A stretch of 40,943 bases of DNA, from positions 1 to 40,943 of the forward strand of contig JAQWJV010000022.1 in assembly GCA_029248185.1 (NCBI GenBank), read 5' to 3'. This document shows, piece by piece, positions 9,172 through 18,425 of this stretch (the stretch's first letter is position 1; each line of letters starts with the position of its first letter). The translations under genes and the position numbers were made by a program. Source of the stretch: Flavobacteriaceae bacterium. GTDB lineage: Bacteria; Bacteroidota; Bacteroidia; Flavobacteriales; Flavobacteriaceae. Below the pieces are notes generated by a model, which did no database searches, was not told the origin of the DNA, and saw only the letters and a program-made list of their open reading frames with translations.

Positions 9172-11442
9172 TTATTTATTTTTTGATTGTGCATCAATAA
9201 CTGCTACCGCAGCCATATTGACTATTTCATCGACAGAGGCACCCAATTGTAATACGTGAATTGGCTCACTTAGACCCATCAAAATGGGGCCAATGGAGAG
9301 CGCTTCATTTAGCTCCTTCATCAACTTGTAGGTGATGTTGGCTGCGTCAAGATTTGGAAAGACTAAAACATTAACCTTTTTATTCTTTAAGGAAGAGAAA
9401 GGAAAAACCTTATGGAGTAACTCTTTATTGAGTGCAAAATCAGATTGAATAGGACCATCTACAACCAAGTTGGGATTGCTTCTATGTAAAATTGAAACCG
9501 CTTCTGTCACTTTTTTAGCTTGACTGAAACGTGAAGATCCAAAGTTTGAAAAAGACAGAAGAGCAATCACTGGTTCTATTCCGAAAAGACCAGCCATATG
9601 CCCTGTCATTTGGGCAATTTTTGCTAATTCTTTGGAAGAAGGCTCAACATTTATAGTGGTATCAGATAAAAATAAAGGCCCTGATTTTGTCAGCATTAAG
9701 TTTGTTGCAGCTACCTTACTTACTCCTTTCGCTCTTGATATCGTTTCTAAAATAGGTTTGACCACCGAACGGTAATTACGAGAGTAGCCTGAGAGCATGG
9801 TATCGGCGTCACCATTTTTTACCATCATCGAAGCAAAATAATTACGCTCCCACATCAAACGTTCAACATCATAAAGTGTATATCCTTTGCGCTTTTGATC
9901 CTTCCAAAACAACTCAGCATACATTTTACGTTGTTCATCATGACTTTGATCTTTAGGATCAATAATTTCTACTTCGGCATCAAAGTCAATTGCTTTTCTT
10001 AAATCATTGATTACGTCTTTATTTCCCAATAAAATCGGCTTTGCAATTCCTTCTTCTTCTACGATCTGTGCAGCTTTCAGTACATCCATTTGATCAGCCT
10101 CAGCAAAAACAAGTCGCTTGGGATCTCTTTTAGCACGGTCATGAAGAATGCGTACCATTTTTTGGCTATTGCCTAATCGATTTTCGAGTGTTTCTTTATA
10201 TCGATTCCAATCTTCAATAGGTGCTTGAGCGACTCCAGAGTCCATAGCAGCTTGGGCTACCGCAACTGGAACGGTTGTTATTAACCTAGGATCGAAGGGT
10301 TTTGGAATGATATAGTCTTTTCCAAAACTCAGTCGGGTTTCATCGTAAACCAAATTAACTTGTTCGGGTACAGATTCTTTGGCTAAATCGGCTAAAGCTT
10401 TGACAGCAGCCATTTTCATGGCTTCATTGATAGTCGTAGAACGAACATCTAAAGCCCCTCTAAAAATAAAAGGAAAGCCCAATACATTATTTACTTGATT
10501 GGGATTATCAGACCTTCCTGTAGCCATAATAATATCCGCTCGTGTTTTACACGCTAGATCATATTTGATTTCTGGATCTGGATTAGCCATCGCAAAAACA
10601 ATCGGATTTTTTGCCATGGAAAGTAGCATGTCTGTGGAAACAATATCTGCCTTTGACAATCCAATAAAAACATCAGAATCTATCATTGCTTCTTCAAGAG
10701 AAGTGATGTTTCGCGCGGTTGCAAATTCGGTTTTCTCTGGACTTAGGTTCTCTCGGTCTTTTCGTATCACCCCTTTGCTGTCCAACATGACAATATGCTC
10801 CACTTTTGCGCCAAAAGCTCGGTATAATTTGGTGCAAGAAATAGCAGCAGCCCCTGCTCCTGAAACTACGATTTTAACTTCTTCTATTTTCTTCTCAGAA
10901 AGCTCTAAGGCATTCAACAAAGCAGCAGCAGAAATAATAGCAGTTCCATGTTGGTCATCATGCATCACGGGAATGTATAATTCCTCTTTTAATCTTCGCT
11001 CAATTTCAAAAGCTTCTGGAGACTTAATGTCTTCTAAATTTATCCCTCCAAAAGTGGGCGCAATAGCCTTTACTGCCTCAATAAACTTTTCAGTATCCGA
11101 AGCCTCTACCTCAATATCAAAAACATCGATACCTGCAAAAATCTTAAATAACAATCCTTTCCCCTCCATCACGGGCTTTGAGGCTTCAGGTCCAATATTC
11201 CCTAATCCTAGAACCGCTGTTCCATTTGAAATTACCGCTACTAAATTTCCTTTATTTGTGTATTTGTAAACATCTTCCTTTGTCTTTTCTATTTCTAAGC
11301 AAGGAATGGCAACTCCTGGAGAATACGCTAAGGCTAGATCCCGTTGGGTATCATAATTTTTTGTTGGAACTACTTCTATCTTTCCTGGATTAGGCTTAGC
11401 ATGATATACTAAAGCAGCTCTACGTTGTTGTTCATTTTTCAT
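9172..11442 (-). CDS. maeB: NADP-dependent malic enzyme fused to phosphotransacetylase domain
   Basis: A 756-residue fusion. Residues 1 to about 420 form a malic enzyme: LAYSPGVAIPCLEIEK (tyrosine loop), KAIAPTFGGINLEDIKSPEAF, the DDQHGTAI signature and an NAD(P)-binding GAGAAAISC. Residues about 430-756 form a phosphate acetyltransferase-like domain. It oxidatively decarboxylates malate to pyruvate with reduction of NADP; in characterised MaeB proteins the C-terminal domain is regulatory and senses acetyl-CoA. It starts the maeB-ruvA-sprA run. A 256-codon open frame lies antisense to it and is judged a shadow. I see no TAnnTTTG element in the 130 bases upstream. Confidence 0.95.
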   Translation of the reverse strand: MKNEQQRRAALVYHAKPNPGKIEVVPTKNYDTQRDLALAYSPGVAIPCLEIEKTKEDVYKYTNKGNLVAVISNGTAVLGLGNIGPEASKPVMEGKGLLFKIFAGIDVFDIEVEASDTEKFIEAVKAIAPTFGGINLEDIKSPEAFEIERRLKEELYIPVMHDDQHGTAIISAAALLNALELSEKKIEEVKIVVSGAGAAAISCTKLYRAFGAKVEHIVMLDSKGVIRKDRENLSPEKTEFATARNITSLEEAMIDSDVFIGLSKADIVSTDMLLSMAKNPIVFAMANPDPEIKYDLACKTRADIIMATGRSDNPNQVNNVLGFPFIFRGALDVRSTTINEAMKMAAVKALADLAKESVPEQVNLVYDETRLSFGKDYIIPKPFDPRLITTVPVAVAQAAMDSGVAQAPIEDWNRYKETLENRLGNSQKMVRILHDRAKRDPKRLVFAEADQMDVLKAAQIVEEEGIAKPILLGNKDVINDLRKAIDFDAEVEIIDPKDQSHDEQRKMYAELFWKDQKRKGYTLYDVERLMWERNYFASMMVKNGDADTMLSGYSRNYRSVVKPILETISRAKGVSKVAATNLMLTKSGPLFLSDTTINVEPSSKELAKIAQMTGHMAGLFGIEPVIALLSFSNFGSSRFSQAKKVTEAVSILHRSNPNLVVDGPIQSDFALNKELLHKVFPFSSLKNKKVNVLVFPNLDAANITYKLMKELNEALSIGPILMGLSEPIHVLQLGASVDEIVNMAAVAVIDAQSKNK

Positions 11443-11574
11443 AAATCAAATATTTTTAAATAGGTTTTTAAAGCATTTGGGTTGAGAAACAAACAAGGAA
11501 AAATATTCCGTTCACAAAAAAAGCTAAAGTTTATGGCTAAAATTTGCCCATAATTTAAGTGGCATTTTTGCATC

Positions 11575-12936
11575 TTATTCAGTCTTCATTTCTACCCTCG
11601 AAGTCTTCACTCTGGTTTGAAGATTCTCTACGATATATTCTCCTACAGCTTGCCCTTGAGCAACGCCTTCCTCTATAGCCATCATATAATGGATGCCCCC
11701 ATACAATCTCGAAATTGCAGCTTCTTCAGAGGCATGAATAAAGGAAGTATACTTTCTTTCTCCTAATCCATAAGCCACCTCAGTTGTGTCTGTAAAACTA
11801 AAATTATCTCCATAAAGGTCGGTAAGGGTAACAGCAGCGGCACGAGATATTACGGAATGTCCACTGGTATATTCTGGAAAGGGAGGAGTTTGTAATAAAG
11901 GGACCCATTCTTCATCATAATATTGATTGATTAGAGTTTCAGGTCTTACGATTAACGTATTCCATTTCTCATCCCAACAACTGATAAATGCATCAAACAA
12001 TGCAATAGAAACATTGGTGTAAGCATTGATGGTTTCAGCAAAGGTATTTTTAGCTTGTCGTGTTGCCACGGCTGTGATACCTATCCAATGTCCTCCAGGG
12101 GTTATTTTTTTGGTTGCAAACATTGCATGTCCTCTATGGTGTGTCACATAAGGATTACAGTCCCAAAATTTTGCAATCTCTATTTGATTTTCGTCTAGAT
12201 TGTTTGTTACTTCAAACACTTCCCAGAGTTGTTTTTGAAAGGGGCTTCCTTTGCTCAAATCAAAATCTAATGGTGGTTTGGGACTAAATTGATTTGATGA
12301 ATCTAAAATAAGGGTTCTAATTTCTTTCCAGTGGGGTTCAATTCCATCCATATAATCTGGAGGAGTGGGTTTCCAAAATTGATCCTGCTCACGAATAGTA
12401 TATTTTGGAAAGGTACGAGTCTGGCTGTACATATCTTTTGACGCCCACTCCAAAATTGTCTCTGAAGCTGCTAAACCATAAGCTTTTGATGCCTTGTTTA
12501 CACTTCTTGGAACATTGATTTGCTTAATTTTTTTAGCAAAATCAAGCTCAAATTTCTCCATCTTATCCTCTGAAAAAATAAGTGCTTTACCCACTTCTAT
12601 AAAAGCATAAAGCGCTGCTAAGTTAAAATCAACGTTCTTTTCGTCAGCCTTGGGCAAAGGATTTAATCCTTTTACTTGTCCCACCAAAGAATTATATTCA
12701 GTAGGAAGTGATTGTCTAACCACTTCATAAGCCGCTAGGGTTGGATACAAATAAACTCTTGAAGCCACTGGAGGGGAAAAAATATCGTAGACCACTATAT
12801 TGGTTAGGTTCTGTATGGCATCCTGAAAAAGCTCAGGATCCTGAAGTTTTTCTTTGTAAGCTAAATCAGTCTCCAAAGAAGAACAACTCAGCAATAATAG
12901 GCAAGGCATAAAAAATAAAACAGCTTTTATTTTCAT
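11575..12936 (-). CDS. PAP2/vanadium haloperoxidase-like lipoprotein
   Basis: The 453-residue product has a lipoprotein signal (MKIKAVLFFMPCLLLLSC, Cys18) and a C-terminal PAP2/haloperoxidase core. The phosphate/vanadate-binding motifs are KWNTLIVRP (KX6RP, Lys324, Arg331), PEYTSGH (Ser358-Gly-His360) and SRLYGGIHY (Arg410, His416). The Asp that often follows the last motif as HX3D is Ala420 here, with an acidic pair shortly after. Members either dephosphorylate lipid-type substrates or oxidise halides using vanadate; sequence alone does not separate these. It should be anchored in a membrane facing the periplasm or outside. It stands alone between maeB and a gene remnant. Family call strong, reaction unknown. 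Confidence 0.82.
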   Translation of the reverse strand: MKIKAVLFFMPCLLLLSCSSLETDLAYKEKLQDPELFQDAIQNLTNIVVYDIFSPPVASRVYLYPTLAAYEVVRQSLPTEYNSLVGQVKGLNPLPKADEKNVDFNLAALYAFIEVGKALIFSEDKMEKFELDFAKKIKQINVPRSVNKASKAYGLAASETILEWASKDMYSQTRTFPKYTIREQDQFWKPTPPDYMDGIEPHWKEIRTLILDSSNQFSPKPPLDFDLSKGSPFQKQLWEVFEVTNNLDENQIEIAKFWDCNPYVTHHRGHAMFATKKITPGGHWIGITAVATRQAKNTFAETINAYTNVSIALFDAFISCWDEKWNTLIVRPETLINQYYDEEWVPLLQTPPFPEYTSGHSVISRAAAVTLTDLYGDNFSFTDTTEVAYGLGERKYTSFIHASEEAAISRLYGGIHYMMAIEEGVAQGQAVGEYIVENLQTRVKTSRVEMKTE

Positions 12937-13119
12937 TTCATTTGTCTTTTAAGGTTCATTTGTCGGGAACTATTTTAAAGTAAAAGAGGATTTAAATTAT
13001 TAAAATAATACCCTGTAAATATATCTGAATTTATTAAAGCTAAAGTACTATTTTTCTGGAACACCCAAGAATGTGATTTTATAAATGCAAATTAATTTAC
13101 GTCAACAGAATTTTCGTAT
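12937..13119. other. Intergenic, no gene recognised
   Basis: An A+T-rich stretch between the haloperoxidase-like gene and the remnant at 13120. I found no convincing open frame, TAnnTTTG element towards 12936, or hairpin. It may contain the decayed join left when the upstream gene was lost. Confidence 0.5.
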
Positions 13120-13287
13120 TTACTTTTTTTCAAAAACAAGTAAGCGATCTTGATTTTGAGTCACAAGAATTAACTTTTTCTCATTGTTTAATGCAATAAC
13201 TCCCATTTCTCTAGCATCTTTAAATACATGAAATCCAGAATCTAAAAGTGAAGAAAAAGAAGAATTTACAACAACCCTAATTCCTGT
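13120..13287 (-). pseudogene. C-terminal remnant, probably of a VCBS/FG-GAP repeat protein
   Basis: The minus strand is open for 55 codons from just after a TGA (13288-13290) to TAA at 13120-13122, with no plausible start. The end reads ALNNEKKLILVTQNQDRLLV, then FEKK. This 'ILVxQNxDxLLVF' ending resembles the last strand of VCBS/FG-GAP (ASPIC/UnbV-type) surface proteins; such genes occur beside vanadium-haloperoxidase-like genes in flavobacteria, as far as I recall. Upstream the frame is broken by TGA and then by the queG 3' end, so the body of the gene has been deleted. That it is the tail of a former protein is likely; the family is inference. Confidence 0.5.
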
Positions 13288-13313
13288 TCAACTTTGCATC
13301 AGAGAATCTTCCC

Positions 13314-14240
13314 TTAAGATAAAAACTTAATATTTCGTTTCAAGCCAGAAAACTTCGCGCGCTTCACTGCGCTTTTTTGAAAGACTTTTTTGAAGGTCTC
13401 TTCCGTCAATTCCTGCCAGTCTTTTGAGGATAATTCCAACACTTCCTTTTTGGGCATAAAGGCAGTCTCTTGGTGTGGTGTGGCAAATCGATTCCATGGA
13501 CAGACCGTCTGGCAAATATCACATCCAAACGCCCAACCTTCCATTTTATCTTTAAAGGTCTCAGGAATTGATTCTTTTAGCTCAATCGTAGCATAAGAAA
13601 TACATTTACTCCCATCAATCTGATACGGCGCAATAAGCGCCTCTGTGGGACAGGAATCAATACAAGCGGTGCAACTCCCACAATGATCGGCAACTGGAAG
13701 ATCGTACTCTAAATCAAGATCGATAATGAGTTCCGCAATAAAGAAAAAAGAACCCACTTGTTTTGAGATTAAATTGGTGTTTTTTCCTACCCAACCCAAT
13801 CCCGCACGACTTGCCCAAGCCTTATCCATTACCGGTGCTGAATCTACAAATACTCGACCCTCAATTTCACCAATCTCCTCACGTAAATAAAGCATCAGTT
13901 GGGTCAGTTTTTCTTTTATAACGGTATGGTAATCTTGACCGTAAGCATAGGTGGAAATTTTAGGCGCTTCGGGATCACTTTGCTTTTCTTCGCTGTGATA
14001 ATTCAGCAATAAAGACACCACACTTTTTGCTCCGGGAACTAACAGCGTCGGATCAAGACGTTTATCAAAATGATTTTCCATATAGGTCATTTTTCCATGT
14101 CTGCCTTCCTGAAGCCATTGCTCTAATTTGGGAGCTTCTTCACTTAAAAAACCCGCTTTTGCAATACCACAAGATAAAAACCCTAAGTCTTTTGCTTTGT
14201 ATTTAATAAGATCAGAATGGTGTGCTCTTCGGTCAAGCAT
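13314..14240 (-). CDS. queG: Epoxyqueuosine reductase QueG
   Basis: A 308-residue protein of family length. Two [4Fe-4S] ferredoxin-type motifs are visible: [17 protein letters not shown] and [10 protein letters not shown]. The first is followed by [15 protein letters not shown] and the second preceded by GWAFG, both QueG hallmarks; [20 protein letters not shown] lies in the corrinoid-binding half. QueG uses cobalamin and iron-sulfur clusters to reduce epoxyqueuosine to queuosine in the anticodon of GUN-decoding tRNAs. It starts 13 bases after the ruvB stop, so the two form an operon. Confidence 0.96.
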   Translation of the reverse strand: MLDRRAHHSDLIKYKAKDLGFLSCGIAKAGFLSEEAPKLEQWLQEGRHGKMTYMENHFDKRLDPTLLVPGAKSVVSLLLNYHSEEKQSDPEAPKISTYAYGQDYHTVIKEKLTQLMLYLREEIGEIEGRVFVDSAPVMDKAWASRAGLGWVGKNTNLISKQVGSFFFIAELIIDLDLEYDLPVADHCGSCTACIDSCPTEALIAPYQIDGSKCISYATIELKESIPETFKDKMEGWAFGCDICQTVCPWNRFATPHQETAFMPKKEVLELSSKDWQELTEETFKKVFQKSAVKRAKFSGLKRNIKFLS

Positions 14241-14253
14241 GGGATAAAAACGA

Positions 14254-15273
14254 TTAAAATAATCCGCCTTGATTTCCTTTGATACGTCCCAAATGTTTAT
14301 AAGCTAATTCGGTAACTTCTCTTCCTCGCGGGGTACGCAAAATAAACCCTTGTTGAATTAAAAAAGGTTCATACACTTCTTCAATCGTTTCACCGTTTTC
14401 TGAAACAGCAGTTGCTAAGGTTGTAATTCCAACGGGACCTCCTTTGAACTTATCGATAAGTGTAGTTAATATTTTGTTATCCATTTCATCCAATCCATGG
14501 GCATCCACCTGTAAAGCTTTTAAAGCATATTGAGTGATTTTCATGTCAATAGTGCCATTCCCTTTGATTTGAGCAAAATCACGAACACGTCGCAATAGGG
14601 CATTAGAGATTCTTGGTGTTCCTCTACTTCTTCCTGCTATTTCTATAGCGGCATCTTGATCAATAGGCACATTAAGTATCTCTGAACTTCGTTCTACGAT
14701 GGTAGAGAGTAATTCAGTAGAGTAATATTCCAAACGATTGCTAATTCCAAAACGGGCTCGCATGGGAGCTGTTAAAAGTCCTGAACGGGTAGTTGCCCCC
14801 ACCAGAGTAAAAGGCTCTAAATTTATCTGGACGGTTCTGGCATTAGGTCCTGATTCTATCATAATATCGATCTTGTAGTCTTCCATGGCTGAATATAAAT
14901 ATTCCTCTACGATGGGACTGAGACGATGGATTTCATCAATAAATAATATATCCCGAGGCTGTAAATTGGTCAGTAAACCAGCTAAATCTCCCGGTTTGTC
15001 CAAAACAGGTCCTGAAGTAAGTTTAATCCCGACTTGTAATTCATTTGCTAGAATATGAGCTAGGGTGGTTTTCCCTAGTCCAGGAGGCCCATGAAATAAG
15101 GTGTGATCTAGGGCTTCATCACGTTGTTTCGCAGCTTCGACAAAGACTTTTAAGTTTTCTAAAATCGCATCTTGCCCTGCAAAATCACCAAAACTTAATG
15201 GCCGTAAGGCACGGTCAATATCTTGCTCTTCAGGAGTAAAATGCTCGTTCGTCGGATCTAGATTTTCATTCAT
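14254..15273 (-). CDS. ruvB: Holliday junction DNA helicase RuvB
   Basis: A 339-residue AAA+ ATPase. Walker A is [12 protein letters not shown], Walker B is LFIDEIHRL, sensor 1 is [13 protein letters not shown], followed by the arginine-finger region MRARFGI and a C-terminal winged helix ending in a TPRGREVT segment. RuvB hexamers drive branch migration of Holliday junctions together with RuvA. ATG 15273 gives the standard [16 protein letters not shown] start. Downstream, queG follows at 13 bases. Upstream, a 250-base gap with a long palindrome separates it from ctaD. Confidence 0.97.
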   Translation of the reverse strand: MNENLDPTNEHFTPEEQDIDRALRPLSFGDFAGQDAILENLKVFVEAAKQRDEALDHTLFHGPPGLGKTTLAHILANELQVGIKLTSGPVLDKPGDLAGLLTNLQPRDILFIDEIHRLSPIVEEYLYSAMEDYKIDIMIESGPNARTVQINLEPFTLVGATTRSGLLTAPMRARFGISNRLEYYSTELLSTIVERSSEILNVPIDQDAAIEIAGRSRGTPRISNALLRRVRDFAQIKGNGTIDMKITQYALKALQVDAHGLDEMDNKILTTLIDKFKGGPVGITTLATAVSENGETIEEVYEPFLIQQGFILRTPRGREVTELAYKHLGRIKGNQGGLF

Positions 15274-15278
15274 CCTTT

Positions 15279-15286
15279 CAAAGATA
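15279..15286 (-). promoter_or_regulatory. Possible -7 element just upstream of ruvB
   Basis: The minus strand reads TATCTTTG (TAnnTTTG) ending 5 bases before the ruvB ATG. Initiation from it would give an almost leaderless message. I found no matching -33 element, so this may be chance. Confidence 0.25.
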
Positions 15287-15353
15287 CTTCATTCTTACTA
15301 AAAAATAGCGTGTTACTTGGATAGGTGTCCTTGTGAAAATTGATTCAATTTGT

Positions 15354-15497
15354 ATGGAGCGAATATTTTTATTTGAAGACTTGGAAGAAATTTCCTTTTG
15401 GTCCCCTGAAGTTGAGCATTTGAATCTTTCAAATGAAATGAGAATGGAACACCCTGGCGGATCAAATGAACAGCGCCTTATTCACTGCAGTGAATAA
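15354..15497 (+). CDS. Small uncharacterised ORF in the ruvB-ctaD gap
   Basis: An open frame of 47 codons starts MERIFLFEDLEEISFWSPEV and ends GGSNEQRLIHCSE; a GTG at 15333 would add 7 codons. It is acidic, without signal peptide or membrane segment, and its stop lies inside the 48-bp palindrome. I recognise no family. It is the only plus-strand coding candidate between about 1 and 26.8 kb and may be fortuitous; the unusual evenness of its codons is the sole argument for it. Confidence 0.2.
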   Translation: MERIFLFEDLEEISFWSPEVEHLNLSNEMRMEHPGGSNEQRLIHCSE

Positions 15498-15511
15498 GGC
15501 GCTGTTCATTT
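15464..15511. terminator. Perfect 48-bp palindrome, probable end of the act-cta operon
   Basis: Two 24-base arms are exactly complementary around a CTGCAG centre; the outer ends are AAATGAACAGCGCC and its complement. It lies 15 bases beyond the ctaD stop. On the minus strand an A5 run precedes the stem and only TTT closes it; on the plus strand the stem runs into TTTTTAAAAA. A strong hairpin in RNA from either strand is certain from sequence; termination or 3'-end protection of the respiratory transcript is the likely role. Confidence 0.65.
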
Positions 15512-15526
15512 TTAAAAAGAGTTTAT

Positions 15527-17317
15527 TTAATGCTGTAACTCCTCTTCCCCATCTTTCAATGGAATATGTTGAGGTATAAAATCTTCTTCAAAACCGGGTT
15601 TTGAATAATCATAAGCCCAACGGTGTACATGAGGAATTTCTCCCGGCCAGTTTCCATGCATATGCTCTACAGGTGCAGTCCATTCCAACGTATTGGATTT
15701 CCATGGATTCATTTCTGCTTCTTTACCATAGAACATACTATGTATAAAATTATACAAGAATACCAACTGAGCAGCTCCTGCAACTAGGGCAAATACTGTA
15801 ATTAAAACATTGATATCGGCTAAATCATCAAAATAAGGAAAAGCAGTATTCGTATAATATCTTCTAGGAAGTCCTGCCATACCGATGAAATGCATTGGGA
15901 AAAAGACCCCGTATGCACAGACAGCGGTTACCCAAAAATGCAGATAACCTAAGTTTTTATTCATCATGCGACCAAACATTTTGGGGAACCAATGATAAAC
16001 TCCTGCAAACAGACCATATAAAGCTGAAATACCCATCACCAAGTGAAAGTGGGCTACAACAAAATAAGTGTCATGTACATTAATATCGAGTGTACTATCT
16101 CCTAAAATAATACCCGTCAAACCTCCTGTTATAAAAGTTGAAACCAAACCAATAGAAAATAACATCGCGGGGTTTAGCTGTAAATTCCCTTTCCAAAGGG
16201 TAGTGATATAATTGAATGCTTTTACTGCCGAAGGAATCGCAATCAATAAAGTTGTAAAGGTAAAAACAGACCCTAAGAAAGGGTTCATTCCTGAAATAAA
16301 CATATGGTGTCCCCAAACGATGGTAGACAAAAAGGCAATAGCTAAAATAGACGCAACCATGGCTCGATAACCAAAAATAGGCTTACGTGCATTGGTAGCA
16401 ATAATTTCTGAAGTAATCCCTAACGCAGGTAATAATACAATATATACCTCGGGGTGACCCAAGAACCAAAACAAGTGCTCATACAATACAGGAGAACCTC
16501 CTTGGTAATGCAATACTTCCCCTTGAATGAAAATATCTGAAAGGAAAAAAGAAGTACCAAAACTTCTATCCATAATCAGAAGCAAAGCTGCTGATAATAA
16601 AACAGGGAAAGAAACAACACCAATAATAGCAGTGACAAAAAATGCCCAAATCGTTAAAGGCAAACGAGTCATGCTCATCCCTTTAGTTCTAAGATTGATA
16701 ACCGTTACAATATAATTCAATGATCCTAGAAGAGAGGAAGCAATGAAAATAGCCATAGAAACAAGCCATAAAGTCATCCCTGTTCCTGAACCGGGTTGTG
16801 CTTGAGGTAGTGCACTAAGTGGTGGATAGATCGTCCAACCTGCTGCTGCTGGTCCTGCCTCAACAAAAAGGGAGATCACCATTACAACACTCGATACAAA
16901 AAACATCCAATACGAGATCATATTCAACAATCCTGAAGCCATATCGCGTGCTCCAATTTGCAATGGAATCAAAAGGTTACTAAAGGTACCACTCAAACCA
17001 GCAGTCAATACAAAAAAGACCATAATGGTTCCATGGATGGTTACCAAGGCCAAGTATACATTGGGATCCATTACCCCATCTGGTGCCCATTTACCTAAAA
17101 GAACTTCAAAAATCCCAAAAGGTTGTTCCGGCCAGGCCAATTGTAAACGGAATAAAAGTGACATGGCTATTCCAATAATTCCCATGAATAAACCAGTAAT
17201 CAAATATTGCTTTGAGATCATTTTGTGATCTTGACTAAAAATATATTTGGTTACAAAGGTTTCTTTGTGATGATGCCCGTGATCCTCTTCGTGTACTTGC
17301 GCTGCTTCTGTTGACAT
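15527..17317 (-). CDS. ctaD: Cytochrome c oxidase subunit I
   Basis: A 596-residue, roughly 12-helix haem-copper oxidase subunit I. The CuB/active-site region is FWFLGHPEVYIVLLPALG, the histidine pair is in IVWGHHMFISGM, and the haem a/a3 ligands are in HDTYFVVAHFHLVMG. It holds haem a, haem a3 and CuB and reduces O2 to water with proton pumping in the inner membrane. It is the last gene of the act-cta run, 22 bases after ctaC, and is followed by the 48-bp palindrome. No subunit III or haem-A synthesis genes are present. Confidence 0.97.
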   Translation of the reverse strand: MSTEAAQVHEEDHGHHHKETFVTKYIFSQDHKMISKQYLITGLFMGIIGIAMSLLFRLQLAWPEQPFGIFEVLLGKWAPDGVMDPNVYLALVTIHGTIMVFFVLTAGLSGTFSNLLIPLQIGARDMASGLLNMISYWMFFVSSVVMVISLFVEAGPAAAGWTIYPPLSALPQAQPGSGTGMTLWLVSMAIFIASSLLGSLNYIVTVINLRTKGMSMTRLPLTIWAFFVTAIIGVVSFPVLLSAALLLIMDRSFGTSFFLSDIFIQGEVLHYQGGSPVLYEHLFWFLGHPEVYIVLLPALGITSEIIATNARKPIFGYRAMVASILAIAFLSTIVWGHHMFISGMNPFLGSVFTFTTLLIAIPSAVKAFNYITTLWKGNLQLNPAMLFSIGLVSTFITGGLTGIILGDSTLDINVHDTYFVVAHFHLVMGISALYGLFAGVYHWFPKMFGRMMNKNLGYLHFWVTAVCAYGVFFPMHFIGMAGLPRRYYTNTAFPYFDDLADINVLITVFALVAGAAQLVFLYNFIHSMFYGKEAEMNPWKSNTLEWTAPVEHMHGNWPGEIPHVHRWAYDYSKPGFEEDFIPQHIPLKDGEEELQH

Positions 17318-17339
17318 ATCTGTTTTTTTTTAATTTAAT

Positions 17340-18404
17340 CTATTGAATAACTTCTGCAAAGGTTTGTTGCTCAGCGATCCATTTTTCATACTCTTTTTCT
17401 GATTCTACAATAATTTTCATTTGCATGTTGTAGTGTGATGCACCACAAATTTTATTGCAAAGTAGAAGATAATCGAACTCATAAGGGTCCAAAGCTGTAT
17501 CGCCACTGGCGACTAACTCTTTACTTTTTTCTGAGCGTATTTTATTAATTTTCTTAACCTTAGCAATCATCTCTGGATTGAGACGCATTTCCTCTGTTGT
17601 TGTTTTGGGTGTAAATGCAAATTCTGTAATCATACCCGGTACACAATTCATTTGTGCTCTAAAGTGTGGCATATAGGCAGAATGCAAAACGTCCTGAGAA
17701 CGCATTTTAAATATCACTTCTCTACCTAAAGGCAAATGTAATTCTTGAACCACTACATCATCAAATCCATTGGGGTCTGTTGCATCAATACCTACTAGGT
17801 TTTTTCCGTCAAAATCTTGTAAGAAACGAACATTGGCATCCCCTAAAACCCCATCATTTCCAGCATATCTTGCTTTCCAATTAAATTGCTGGGCGTATAA
17901 TTCTACAACCAATGCTTCATCATTTTCCTCTACGGTCATAATATCTGTCCATGTGTAAAGCCCGTATAAAATAAGACCGGCTAAAGTAATTACAGGAATG
18001 ATCGTCCAAATCATTTCTAATTTATCGTTGTCTGCATAAAACAGCGCTTTCTTGCCTTTCTCTCCACGGTATTTATAGGAGAAATAATGCAATAAAGCCT
18101 GAGTAACGGTTTGTACAAAGAAGATCAGTGCAAAAGAAATCCACATTAACTGATCATAATCACCGCCATGTTCTGAAGCGGCTTCAGGTAATAAGACATC
18201 GCTATAAGCCCAAAATGAATAAAGAGTTAATACATAAATAAAAATCAAGAAAGCAAACATCAGCTTCCCATTCAAATCATTATCCTTGTCATTGGCTACT
18301 TGTGTACTCACTTTCTTTTCTTGAGACAACTCAAATATCTTTGTGATTTGCCACAGCGCAATTGCGATTAGAACAAGAACAGAAAATATCAATAAAACAT
18401 TCAT
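17340..18404 (-). CDS. ctaC: Cytochrome c oxidase subunit II (CuA)
   Basis: A 354-residue subunit II with an N-terminal hydrophobic helix, two further membrane helices (about 45-130) and a periplasmic cupredoxin domain. CuA ligands are visible as the His in LHSAYMPHFRAQMNCVPGM and the CNKICGASHYNMQMK segment (two Cys, His, Met). There is no CxxCH, so it lacks the fused cytochrome c of caa3 enzymes and must receive electrons from ActE, ActA or another carrier. An insertion rich in charged residues separates the two ligand segments. It starts 21 bases after actF and leads into ctaD. Confidence 0.95.
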   Translation of the reverse strand: MNVLLIFSVLVLIAIALWQITKIFELSQEKKVSTQVANDKDNDLNGKLMFAFLIFIYVLTLYSFWAYSDVLLPEAASEHGGDYDQLMWISFALIFFVQTVTQALLHYFSYKYRGEKGKKALFYADNDKLEMIWTIIPVITLAGLILYGLYTWTDIMTVEENDEALVVELYAQQFNWKARYAGNDGVLGDANVRFLQDFDGKNLVGIDATDPNGFDDVVVQELHLPLGREVIFKMRSQDVLHSAYMPHFRAQMNCVPGMITEFAFTPKTTTEEMRLNPEMIAKVKKINKIRSEKSKELVASGDTALDPYEFDYLLLCNKICGASHYNMQMKIIVESEKEYEKWIAEQQTFAEVIQ

Positions 18405-18425
18405 TTATCTTTTCGATTAAATTTT

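Noticed and set aside
10499-11269. 256-codon open frame antisense to maeB
   Set aside because: It is the mirror of a strongly conserved enzyme; no domain is recognisable and the composition is that of a reversed coding strand.
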